DNA of 7,034 nucleotides from Caldifarciminota bacterium (GTDB lineage: Bacteria > Hydrothermota > Tepidihabitantia > Tepidihabitantales > Tepidihabitantaceae). The stretch spans positions 1 through 7,034 of the forward strand of contig JAFGQF010000067.1 in assembly GCA_016935775.1 (NCBI GenBank), given 5' to 3'. The notes beneath the pieces are model-generated. The model was not told the DNA's origin and did not search any database. It saw nothing but the letters and a program-made list of their open reading frames with translations. This document shows, piece by piece, positions 1 through 6,038 of the stretch (its first letter is position 1; each line of letters begins with the position of its first letter). Made by a program: the position numbers and the translations under genes.

Positions 1-867
1 CACTTCTGGCGCTACGAAATCGCCACCGACTCCTGGATGGTCGCGCCCGAGATACCGACCGACCCGTTCCTGCCCGGCCGTCTCAGCTTCAAGCGCGCCA
101 ACTACGGCGCCGACCTGGTCTACGGCGACGGGCGGCTCTACTGCATCAAGGGCAACAACACCTACGAGGTCTACGGCTACGACCCGGTCACCAACACGTG
201 GGCCGATACGCTGACCGACACGACGCTGATCACCGACCGGCGCAAGAAGAAGATCAAGGCCGGCGGCTCGGCCGCCTACCTCGACAGCACGCTCTACGTG
301 CTCAAGGGCGGCAACACCCAGCAGTTCTGGAAGTACCGGGTCACCGGCGAACTGGGCGAATCGCTCCACGTCTGGAAACAGCTCAGCGACATCCCGTACG
401 CGATGAACGGCCGCCGGCGCAAGGTCAAGCGCGGTTCGGCGCTGCTGGGTGCCGACTCAACCGTCCTCGCTCTCAAGGGTTCCTACACCTACGAGTTCTG
501 GGAGTACAAGCCGGGCGGCGACAGCGTCACCTTCTTCGCCGGGCCGCGGCCCGAGCGCAGCGGGGTGATGGCCGGGGAAGGCGCGCCGGTCAGCCGGCTG
601 GATGTCAGCGGCTGGCCCAACCCGACCGTGGGTGGAATGACTGTCCGGTTCGAGGTGCCGTTCGCGGCCCGCACCCGGCTGCACGTCTACGACAACACCG
701 GCCGCCTGGTCCGCACCCTGCGTGACGCGCCCTGCCTGCCCGGCCGCCACACCGTGCGCTGGGACGGCCTCGGCGACAACCGACGCCAGGTCCCGGCCGG
801 GGTGTACTTCGTCCGCCTCGAGAGCGGCGGCACGACGGTTTCGGCCAAGATGGTCGTCCGGCGCTAG
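1..867 (+). CDS. Secreted Kelch-like repeat protein with C-terminal FlgD-like sorting domain (5' partial)
   Basis: The reading frame is open from base 1, so the true start lies upstream; 288 codons are visible. Three units of roughly 52-57 residues each carry a hydrophobic beta-strand pair, then K-G-x-N/Y-T-x-x-F/V-W/Y-x-Y (window codons about 50-60, 102-112 and 159-169). A fourth partial copy (HFWRYEIATDSW) sits at the left edge. This is the spacing and style of Kelch-type beta-propeller blades. After a linker, codons about 197-288 form a FlgD-like Ig domain: WPNPTVGG, then LHVYDNTGRLVRTL, HTVRWDG and VPAGVYFVRL, ending in a short basic tail. Such tails are typical of extracellular proteins in Bacteroidetes-like and candidate-phylum bacteria and often act as sorting or attachment modules. 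I infer a secreted or surface location; the ligand or role is unknown. It ends just before a GC-rich hairpin and converges on the next gene. The domain assignment is confident, the function is not. Confidence 0.88.
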   Translation, partial: HFWRYEIATDSWMVAPEIPTDPFLPGRLSFKRANYGADLVYGDGRLYCIKGNNTYEVYGYDPVTNTWADTLTDTTLITDRRKKKIKAGGSAAYLDSTLYVLKGGNTQQFWKYRVTGELGESLHVWKQLSDIPYAMNGRRRKVKRGSALLGADSTVLALKGSYTYEFWEYKPGGDSVTFFAGPRPERSGVMAGEGAPVSRLDVSGWPNPTVGGMTVRFEVPFAARTRLHVYDNTGRLVRTLRDAPCLPGRHTVRWDGLGDNRRQVPAGVYFVRLESGGTTVSAKMVVRR

Positions 868-886
868 GCCGACGACCGACAGGCAT

Positions 887-914
887 TGCGGGCGGCCCTA
901 AGTGGCCGCCCGCA
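887..914. terminator. Bidirectional GC hairpin between convergent genes
   Basis: Bases 887-897 (TGCGGGCGGCC) pair perfectly with 904-914 (GGCCGCCCGCA), giving an 11-bp stem with a 6-base loop (CTAAGT). It lies in the 66-base gap between two convergent genes, where a shared terminator is expected. The downstream tract is weak: GGCTTT on the plus strand and no T-run on the minus strand. It is therefore not a textbook intrinsic terminator, and it could instead act as a 3' stability hairpin. Confidence 0.65.
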
Positions 915-933
915 GGCTTTCAGGCGGAACGGA

Positions 934-1215
934 TCAGAACTTGAACCAGAGGTAGATCGCCAGGCCGACCAGGATCACGGCGAAAGTCGTGACCGAGAAT
1001 GCCAGCCCGAAGGTGAACACCAGGAACCCGAGGTTGACGCTGAACGTCGGCACGCCGACGCTCAGCGCCTTAAAGAAGAAATCGCGCACCGGCCCGGCGG
1101 GGAACGCCCCGGCGAGAAAGTACGACAGCACGCTGCCGACCACCCCGGCGACGACTATCATCAAGACCAGCAGCCTGACTGGTCGGTGACGGACACCCAA
1201 AGCACGGGCTTTCAT
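934..1215 (-). CDS. Small DUF4321-like membrane protein
   Basis: A 93-residue protein with a basic N-terminus (MKARALGVRHRPVR), a hydrophobic segment at about residues 14-35 and a second at about 64-90, joined by a stretch containing FPAGPVRDFFFKALSVGVP. This layout, with a G-x-V-x-S turn in the first helix, a P-x-G-x-V-x-D-F-F-x-K-A-x-S-x-G centre and a hydrophobic end, resembles the uncharacterised DUF4321 family of short inner-membrane proteins; the family call is from memory of the pattern. I chose the ATG at 1215 over an in-frame TTG at 1254. The ATG is preceded by GGTGA at a suitable distance and by a promoter whose -35 box covers the TTG. The extra 13 residues of the longer form are polar and unlike a family start. 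The gene lies 42 bases after amrS on the same strand, so it may be read both from its own promoter and from the upstream operon. Function unknown. Confidence 0.8.
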   Translation of the reverse strand: MKARALGVRHRPVRLLVLMIVVAGVVGSVLSYFLAGAFPAGPVRDFFFKALSVGVPTFSVNLGFLVFTFGLAFSVTTFAVILVGLAIYLWFKF

Positions 1216-1226
1216 CTGCTTCACCG

Positions 1227-1254
1227 ATGATAGCCGCCAGCGCCCGGCAATCAA
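1227..1254 (-). promoter_or_regulatory. Predicted sigma70-type promoter of the DUF4321 gene
   Basis: On the minus strand TTGATT (1254-1249) is followed by 16 bases and TATCAT (1232-1227). The -10 box ends 11 bases before the ATG at 1215, so initiation near 1220 would leave a leader of only about 5 bases. The -35 box begins four bases past the amrS stop codon. The layout matches the three other promoters in the window. Confidence 0.55.
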
Positions 1255-1257
1255 GCC

Positions 1258-2247
1258 CTACTGCAGCACGAAGTCGGCCGCCCGGCCGCACTGGTCGCAG
1301 CGGCCGTCGGCTATCCCGACAACCCGGCCGTGGTAGCCCGAACGTTCCACCAGCCGGTTGCCGCACTGCGGGCAGAACGTGTCCCGAAAGCAGGGATCTG
1401 CCGAGACATTGCCCAGGTAGACGTAGTCCAGTTGTCGCCGGGCGGTCTCGGCCGCCCGGGCCAGCGTCTCGACCGGTGTTTCGTGCTCGCGCTCCCGGAA
1501 GCGCGGGAAATAGCGCGAGAAGTGAAGCGGGACCCGCCGGCCGAGGCCGGCGACGAACCCCGCCAACTCGGCCAGGTCCTCGTCGGTGTCGTTCCGGCCC
1601 GGGATGACCAGGTTTGTAACCTCGAGATGGCAGCTTTCGGCCGCAGCCCGGATGGTATTCTGGACCGCCGCGAGACTGCCCTTGACATAGTCCCGGTAGA
1701 ACTCCGGGCGCATCGCCTTCAGGTCGACATTCATCGCGTCCACGTGCGGCAGCAGCTCGGCAAGCGGCCCGGGTTCGATCATCCCGTTGGTGACCAGTAT
1801 CGTCCTGACGCCGGCCGCGCGCAACTCGGGACACGCGTCCAGCAGGTACTCGAACCAGGTCAGCGGCTCGGTGTAGGTGAACGCCACCGCCGGCGCCCGG
1901 TGCTCTCGCGCCAGCCGAACGAGCTGTCCCGGCGGTATGAAGCGCGACGGCACGCGGTGCTGCGATATGTCCGAGTTCTGGCAGAACGGGCACGCCAGGT
2001 TGCAGCCCCAGGTCGCCACCGACAGCACCTCGGCGCCGGGCAGGAAATGATACAGCGGCTTCTTCTCGACCGGGTCCATTGCCGCCGAAATCACCTCCCC
2101 GTAGTTGGTCGCGAACAGCTTGCCCCCGATGTTCTCACGCCCCAGGCACCGGCCCGAACCGCCCTCCGGGATAAGGCAATGATGCGGGCAGAGCCGGCAC
2201 CGGGCCTTGCCCCGCTCGACAACCCAGTGCCGCGCCGGGAACTTCAC
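1258..2247 (-). CDS. amrS: AmmeMemoRadiSam system radical SAM enzyme (AmrS-like)
   Basis: A 329-residue radical SAM protein of the COG1180/AmrS type. The N-terminus has a Cys cluster (C17, C20, C24, C34, in CRLCPHHC and GGSGRC). The 4Fe-4S/SAM motif is CNLACPFC (C82, C86, C89), preceded by WG and followed by QNSDIS as usual in this family. Further signatures are FTYTEP (123-128), LVTNGM (151-156), MNVDLKA (172-178), TNLVIPGRND (211-220) and HFSRYFPRF (242-250). The C-terminus adds a zinc-ribbon-like set (C292/C295 and C317/C320). This full-length layout with both extra Cys clusters fits AmrS rather than pyruvate formate-lyase activase. The family normally works with Memo and AMMECR1 proteins; neither gene is in this window, and as far as I know the reaction is not settled. 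The start is GTG at 2247, overlapping the apbE stop in GTGA (2247-2244), with a weak GGGA upstream. This implies co-transcription and coupled translation with apbE. The protein is predicted to be cytoplasmic. Confidence 0.92.
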   Translation of the reverse strand: MKFPARHWVVERGKARCRLCPHHCLIPEGGSGRCLGRENIGGKLFATNYGEVISAAMDPVEKKPLYHFLPGAEVLSVATWGCNLACPFCQNSDISQHRVPSRFIPPGQLVRLAREHRAPAVAFTYTEPLTWFEYLLDACPELRAAGVRTILVTNGMIEPGPLAELLPHVDAMNVDLKAMRPEFYRDYVKGSLAAVQNTIRAAAESCHLEVTNLVIPGRNDTDEDLAELAGFVAGLGRRVPLHFSRYFPRFREREHETPVETLARAAETARRQLDYVYLGNVSADPCFRDTFCPQCGNRLVERSGYHGRVVGIADGRCDQCGRAADFVLQ

Positions 2248-3179
2248 GGCAGAATCCCGGCGGTGTAATCGACCAGCGAATCGCCGGCCGGGCAGACCAT
2301 CAGCACGGCGATGCTGTCAAGCCCCCGGACCAGCTCCAGCCCGTCCGGCCCGAGCACGAACAACGCGGTTGACCACGCGTCGGCGGTGAGCGCCGTCGGC
2401 GCGACCACCGTGACGCTCGCACACCCGCTTGCCGGCCGCCCGGTGCGCGGGTCGAAGATATGACACCACCGACGCCCCCCGGCCTCGAAAAACTTCTGAT
2501 AGTCGCCCGAAGTCGCCACCGCCCGGTCGCGCAAAACCAGCACCCGCATCACCGAATCCGCCCGGGGATGCCTGACCCCGATGCGCCAGTCCCGGTCGCC
2601 GAACACCCGGATGTCTCCCCCGGCGTCCACCAAACCTGCAATCGCCCCCGCGTCCCGCGCAAGGCCGACCACCTCGTCCACCGCCGCGCCGACCGCAAGC
2701 GCCCCGAAATCCAGCACGGTACCCGGCTCGAGCAGTACCGAGTCCGCCCGGAGAACGACACGGCCGGAACCCACCCGCGCCAACAGCCCGACCAGCTCGT
2801 TATCTCCCGGCACCCGGTTCACCGAGTCGTGGAACCCCCACGCGCAAACCAGCGGCCCGACCGTGATGTCAAGCGCACCGCTCGTCTCACCGGCCAGCCG
2901 CAGCGCGGCCGCCACCAGTTCCCGGGTACCGGGTGATACCCGCTCGCGACCGGTCTTGTTCACCCGCGCCAGCTCGCTGCCGCCCGGAAAGGACGACCAG
3001 AGCGTGTCCAACTGGTGCAGCCGCCGAAACACGGCTTGCGTCGCACTGTCGGCGGTCGCCTGGTTCGAGGCATCCAGCCGGACACGCACATAGCTGCCGA
3101 AAGCGAACTCGGTCCGGTCGACAGCCATCGGCCGCTCGGCGCAGCCAAGGGCCAGCAGCAGGAGCAGGAGGAGCCGCAT
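2244..3179 (-). CDS. apbE: ApbE-family FAD:protein FMN transferase, predicted lipoprotein
   Basis: A 311-residue ApbE/Ftp protein. Known members use FAD and Mg2+ to attach FMN through a phosphoester bond to a Thr or Ser of target proteins such as Rnf or Nqr subunits outside the cytoplasmic membrane. The N-terminus is a poly-Leu signal peptide with lipobox LALG-C13, so it is probably a lipoprotein lipidated by Lgt (encoded in this window). Family motifs in order: SGALDITVGPLV (100-111), LDFGALAVGAAVD (156-168), VDAGGDIRV (184-192), ATSGDYQKFFEAGGRRWCHIFDPRTGRP (222-249, cited by its ends as ATSGDYQKF and HIFDPRTGRP), and TADAWSTALFVLG (265-277), where D267 and T271 match the metal-binding Asp/Thr. 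One departure: the segment usually reading G-(I/A)-A-K-G has valine (V163) in place of Lys. It overlaps the downstream amrS by four bases and has its own promoter immediately upstream, with no clear Shine-Dalgarno. No Rnf/Nqr gene is visible, so the target is unknown. Confidence 0.93.
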   Translation of the reverse strand: MRLLLLLLLALGCAERPMAVDRTEFAFGSYVRVRLDASNQATADSATQAVFRRLHQLDTLWSSFPGGSELARVNKTGRERVSPGTRELVAAALRLAGETSGALDITVGPLVCAWGFHDSVNRVPGDNELVGLLARVGSGRVVLRADSVLLEPGTVLDFGALAVGAAVDEVVGLARDAGAIAGLVDAGGDIRVFGDRDWRIGVRHPRADSVMRVLVLRDRAVATSGDYQKFFEAGGRRWCHIFDPRTGRPASGCASVTVVAPTALTADAWSTALFVLGPDGLELVRGLDSIAVLMVCPAGDSLVDYTAGILP

Positions 3180-3184
3180 GGGTC

Positions 3185-3212
3185 ATCATAGGAGTCACCC
3201 GGGCGCGGTCAA
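3185..3212 (-). promoter_or_regulatory. Predicted promoter of apbE (leaderless layout)
   Basis: On the minus strand TTGACC (3212-3207, five of six consensus bases) is followed by 16 bases and TATGAT (3190-3185, five of six). Only five bases (GACCC) separate the -10 box from the apbE ATG at 3179. Initiation would fall at or beside the start codon, giving a leaderless mRNA, which agrees with the absence of a ribosome-binding site. Confidence 0.65.
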
Positions 3213-3222
3213 ACCCGCCGGC

Positions 3223-3251
3223 TTGCACTTGCCTCACGGCCCGACTATCAT
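3223..3251 (+). promoter_or_regulatory. Predicted promoter of the M23 peptidase gene (near-leaderless)
   Basis: TTGCAC (3223-3228), a 17-base spacer, then TATCAT (3246-3251). The ATG at 3262 lies ten bases after the -10 box, so the predicted leader is about 4 bases with no Shine-Dalgarno. Its -35 box is ten bases from the -35 box of the divergent apbE promoter. Confidence 0.6.
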
Positions 3252-3261
3252 TGCGCCAGCA

Positions 3262-4596
3262 ATGCCCGAGAGCAACGAGCGCGGTCCGCTGCCCCCCTAC
3301 GACGGGTGGCGTCCCAGTCTCAAGGTCCGCTCGCATTACGTACGGCGCTTCTGGCCGCTGGCCCTGCTTGGCCTGGTCGTCGCCGCCCTGCTGGTCGGCC
3401 TGGTCGTCATCGCCACCAGGCCGCGGCCCGCGCCGGTCGCCGGCCCGGAGCCACAGCCGGTCGCGGACAGCACGCCGGCTCCCGTTTCAGCAATCGTCAG
3501 GCCCGGCGAGGTAATGCCGGCATTCCTGGCCCGTGCCGACCTGCCGGCCGCTGACGCCGAACTGGTCATTGGAGCGCTGTCAGAGAATGGGTTCAACTTC
3601 CGGAGAATGCGGCCCGGCGACTCGCTGGTCGTCGCCCGCGACCCGACCAGCGTCGTGCTGGTCGATTACCACCAGTCATTTGAGCGTGTCTGGCGGGTCC
3701 GGCTCGACGGGCCGAAGCCGAGAGTCAGCATGGTCTTTCGCCGCACCGAGAACCGGCCCGAGCTTGTCGTCGGCGGCATCAGCTCCAGCCTCTACGAGGC
3801 ACTGGTGGACCTGGGTGAGTCTCCCGGACTCGTCGCCGCCTACGCCGACATCTTCGGCTGGGAGGTGGATTTCTTCTGCGAAACCCAGGCCCACGACTCG
3901 TTTGCGCTGGTGGTGGACCGGCGCTACTGTGACGGTCGGTTCATCGGCAACGGCAGCATTCGCGCGGCCCGGTACCGGGGCGCGGCCGGCGACTTCCGGG
4001 CCTTCCGCTTCACGGACCCGGAGGGCCGCGAAGACTGCTACAACGAACGCGGCGAGTGTCTGCGCAAGACCTTCCTGAAGTCGCCCCTGAACTTCTCCCG
4101 CGTGACGTCATTCTTCGGTTCGCGCTACCACCCGATTCGCCGGGTGCGCGCCGAGCACGCCGGCGTGGACTACGCCGCCCCGAGCGGGACCCCGGTATCG
4201 TGCGTTGCCGACGGACGGGTCGTGACCGCGGGCTGGGCCGGCGGCTACGGCAACCTCGTCGAAGTACGCCACGCCGCTGGACTCTCGACCCGCTACGGCC
4301 ACCTGCGCGGCTACGGCCGGGGCATTCGCGCCGGCGCCGAGGTGGTCCAGGGCCAAGTCATCGGCTACGTCGGCACCACCGGCTTGTCCACCGGGCCGCA
4401 CCTTCACTACGAGGTCCGGCGCAACGGGACACCGGTCAACCCGCTGCGGTTCGACGTTCCCCGCGTAGCACCGGTCAAGGACGAGCACCTGCCGCTGTTC
4501 GAGGCGCTGCGCGACAGCCTGGTCGCCGCCGTGCCTGCCCTGGCTTCTACGCCGCCGCCACCACCAGCCCGAACACCGAACCAGCCCCGGCCTTGA
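3262..4596 (+). CDS. Membrane-anchored M23 (LytM) peptidoglycan endopeptidase
   Basis: A 444-residue protein with a short cytoplasmic N-terminus, one transmembrane helix (about residues 31-51), a Pro-rich linker (54-76), an OapA/LysM-like N-domain (about 79-125, with AFLARADLPAADAELVIGAL and MRPGDSL), a beta-rich middle region (about 130-250) and a C-terminal M23 domain (about 275-396). The catalytic set is complete: H299 and D303 (HAGVD), H347 (YGHL), H380 and H382 (HLH). It should be an active zinc endopeptidase that cuts peptidoglycan cross-links in the periplasm, in the general style of MepM/Csd3. The tail is disordered and proline-rich (STPPPPPARTPNQPRP). The frame is open back to an ATG at 3178, but I chose 3262: a promoter lies at 3223-3251, and the extra residues are His/Pro-rich and lack any family feature. 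The gene is divergent from apbE. Its last 50 bases overlap the end of comFC on the other strand. No regulator is seen. Confidence 0.92.
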   Translation: MPESNERGPLPPYDGWRPSLKVRSHYVRRFWPLALLGLVVAALLVGLVVIATRPRPAPVAGPEPQPVADSTPAPVSAIVRPGEVMPAFLARADLPAADAELVIGALSENGFNFRRMRPGDSLVVARDPTSVVLVDYHQSFERVWRVRLDGPKPRVSMVFRRTENRPELVVGGISSSLYEALVDLGESPGLVAAYADIFGWEVDFFCETQAHDSFALVVDRRYCDGRFIGNGSIRAARYRGAAGDFRAFRFTDPEGREDCYNERGECLRKTFLKSPLNFSRVTSFFGSRYHPIRRVRAEHAGVDYAAPSGTPVSCVADGRVVTAGWAGGYGNLVEVRHAAGLSTRYGHLRGYGRGIRAGAEVVQGQVIGYVGTTGLSTGPHLHYEVRRNGTPVNPLRFDVPRVAPVKDEHLPLFEALRDSLVAAVPALASTPPPPPARTPNQPRP

Positions 4597-5266
4597 GCAG
4601 TTGTCGGGCAGCGGCATCGAGCGTCGCCCCACTGGTCGTCACGTCGTCCAGCAAGACAAACCTCATCCCGTCACCCCGGAATCCGGCCCGCGGAGCAAAC
4701 GCCCCGCGCATGTTGTGTTGCCGCGCCCGGTCGTCGGCCAGCGCGGTCTGGGTCCTGGTATTGCGTCGCCTGGCCAGTCCGTCCACCAACCGGATGCCTG
4801 TCGCTGACGCGACCTCCTCGGCCAGCAGGGCGGACTGGTTGTAGCCCCGCTCGCGCCGGCGGGCCGGGTGCAGCGGCACCGGGCAAACGCAATCGGCGGA
4901 ACTCAGGTCCGGGTCCGACTCGACCAGCCTTGCCAGCGCCGCACCCAGCAGTTGGGCGAGTTGCTCTTTGCCATCGTACTTCAGCGCGTGGACGAGCCCG
5001 CTATAGGGCGGCGCATACCTGCCGAGCGCCCGGACCGCGAGCGGTGCGAACGGCACGGCGCAACGTCCGCATTCGGCCGAGCCGCCGACGAGCGGCCGAC
5101 CGCAACCGGAACACACCCCGAGCCGGCCCGACATCAGTTGAGCGTGACAGACCGCACAGACCAGCCCGCGCTCAATCTCAACGTCACAGCCGTAGCACCG
5201 GGGCGGGAAGATGGCATCGAGGAGGGAACGGAGTGACGGACGCAGGCTAAAGGCGCGCAGGACCAT
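4547..5266 (-). CDS. comFC: ComFC/GntX-family phosphoribosyltransferase-like protein
   Basis: A 239-residue protein of typical ComFC length. The N-terminus holds two zinc-finger-like Cys sets, C24/C27/C37/C40 (PPRCYGC, CAVC) and C52/C55/C66/C69 (CSGCG, CGRC). The middle has the family motifs LVHALKYDGK (91-100), VPLHPARRRERGYNQ (130-144) and TQTAL (172-176). The type I phosphoribosyltransferase PRPP loop is VLLDDVTTSGATL (204-216). Family members are cytoplasmic and are linked to natural transformation (ComFC with the ComFA helicase) or, in enterobacteria, to nucleobase/gluconate phenotypes (GntX); the enzymatic reaction is not firmly known. The ATG at 5266 lies inside the end of lgt (20-base overlap), with no obvious promoter or ribosome-binding site, so it probably depends on lgt transcription and translation. 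The C-terminal GAGSVFGLVVAAA fits the family, so the 50-base convergent overlap with the M23 gene looks real. No comFA or other competence DNA-uptake gene is present here. Confidence 0.92.
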   Translation of the reverse strand: MVLRAFSLRPSLRSLLDAIFPPRCYGCDVEIERGLVCAVCHAQLMSGRLGVCSGCGRPLVGGSAECGRCAVPFAPLAVRALGRYAPPYSGLVHALKYDGKEQLAQLLGAALARLVESDPDLSSADCVCPVPLHPARRRERGYNQSALLAEEVASATGIRLVDGLARRRNTRTQTALADDRARQHNMRGAFAPRAGFRGDGMRFVLLDDVTTSGATLDAAARQLLKAGAGSVFGLVVAAA

Positions 5267-6032
5267 TCCCGGGACGCCGCCGCAGGAACACCACCAGCAA
5301 CACGACGCCGATGGCGGTGAGGCCGAGCGCGACCACCTGGTTTCCCCAGAAGTTGGCCGCGTCTTCGTAGTAGCGCACGAAGTCGATGCCGAACCGAAAC
5401 AGGGAGTACAGGATCAGGATGATTGCGAACAGGACGCCGTCCTTGAGCCGGCGTCGTTCGATCAGCAACGCTATCCCGAACAGCAGGAACCCGGCCGCCG
5501 AGGAGTAAAGCTGGGTCGGGTGAATCGTCTGGTGCGGGAAGGTCGCGCCGGCTGGCGAGTGCAACGGGAACTCCATCGCGCAGAACCCGGTGGATGGTTC
5601 GCCGAAGCAACAGCCGTTCAGGAAACAGCCGATCCGGGTGAACCCCTCGCCGAGAACAATCGCCGGCGCCACAGCATCCAGCAGCTTGACAACCGGCAGC
5701 TTGCGGACGCGAACGAATATCAGCCCGGCGATGAGCGCGCCGAGGAACCCGCCGTAGAACATCAACCCGGCCAACCCCCCGCGCCAGAACGCGATGATGC
5801 CGATGAGGTCGTCCTTGAACTCGTCCCAATGGAAGCCGACGTAGAACAGCCGCGAGCCAACGACGACCGCCACCAGGATCCAGAGCGCCAGGTCGGTGAT
5901 TGTCTTGGGCTCGACCCCGAAACGCTTGGCCCGCCGTTCCACCAGCCAGATACCGGCCAGGAACGAGATGAACAGCATCAGCCCGTACGAGTACAGTTGG
6001 AAGCTGCCGAACCGCAGTATCACCGGGAACAT
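5247..6032 (-). CDS. lgt: Prolipoprotein diacylglyceryl transferase
   Basis: A 261-residue polytopic inner-membrane protein of normal Lgt length, which transfers diacylglycerol from phosphatidylglycerol to the lipobox cysteine of prolipoproteins. Signatures: LYSYGLML near the N-terminus, FYGGFLGALIAG (92-103), the Lgt signature region GEGFTRIGCFLNGCCFG (128-144) with R133 aligning to the essential Arg (R143 of E. coli), HPTQLYSS (171-178), and RFGIDFVRYYE (213-223) with the C-terminal conserved Arg. There are about seven hydrophobic segments and a basic tail. Two positions differ from E. coli: its GG-preceding His is Tyr here, and its signature Asn (RIGN) is Cys136; I recall both from Lgt proteins of other phyla. 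The ATG at 6032 sits six bases after a -10 box. The gene lies between dCMP deaminase and comFC and overlaps comFC by 20 bases. It supplies the lipidation that the ApbE lipoprotein in this window would need. Confidence 0.95.
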   Translation of the reverse strand: MFPVILRFGSFQLYSYGLMLFISFLAGIWLVERRAKRFGVEPKTITDLALWILVAVVVGSRLFYVGFHWDEFKDDLIGIIAFWRGGLAGLMFYGGFLGALIAGLIFVRVRKLPVVKLLDAVAPAIVLGEGFTRIGCFLNGCCFGEPSTGFCAMEFPLHSPAGATFPHQTIHPTQLYSSAAGFLLFGIALLIERRRLKDGVLFAIILILYSLFRFGIDFVRYYEDAANFWGNQVVALGLTAIGVVLLVVFLRRRPGNGPARL

Positions 6033-6038
6033 CTGCCT

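Noticed and set aside
1155..1161. C-TATCAT on the plus strand resembling the -10 boxes
   Set aside because: It lies within the DUF4321 coding region, has no matching -35 box 16-17 bases upstream, and no gene follows on that strand.
1216..1254. TTG start at 1254 for the DUF4321 gene
   Set aside because: The TTG is part of the proposed -35 box, and the added 13 residues are polar; ATG at 1215 has GGTGA upstream and gives a normal membrane-protein start.
1070..1993. A 307-codon open frame on the minus strand
   Set aside because: It is out of frame with amrS on the same strand, and the translation is Arg/Gly/Pro/Ala-rich without motifs.
1330..2268. A 312-codon open frame on the plus strand
   Set aside because: It is antisense to amrS, whose Cys motifs and length are convincing; the plus-strand product is Arg/Gln-rich with no domain.
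3178..3261. Extended N-terminus for the M23 peptidase from an ATG at 3178
   Set aside because: These 28 codons cover the -35 and -10 boxes, overlap the apbE start codon, and encode His/Pro-rich sequence unlike the family.
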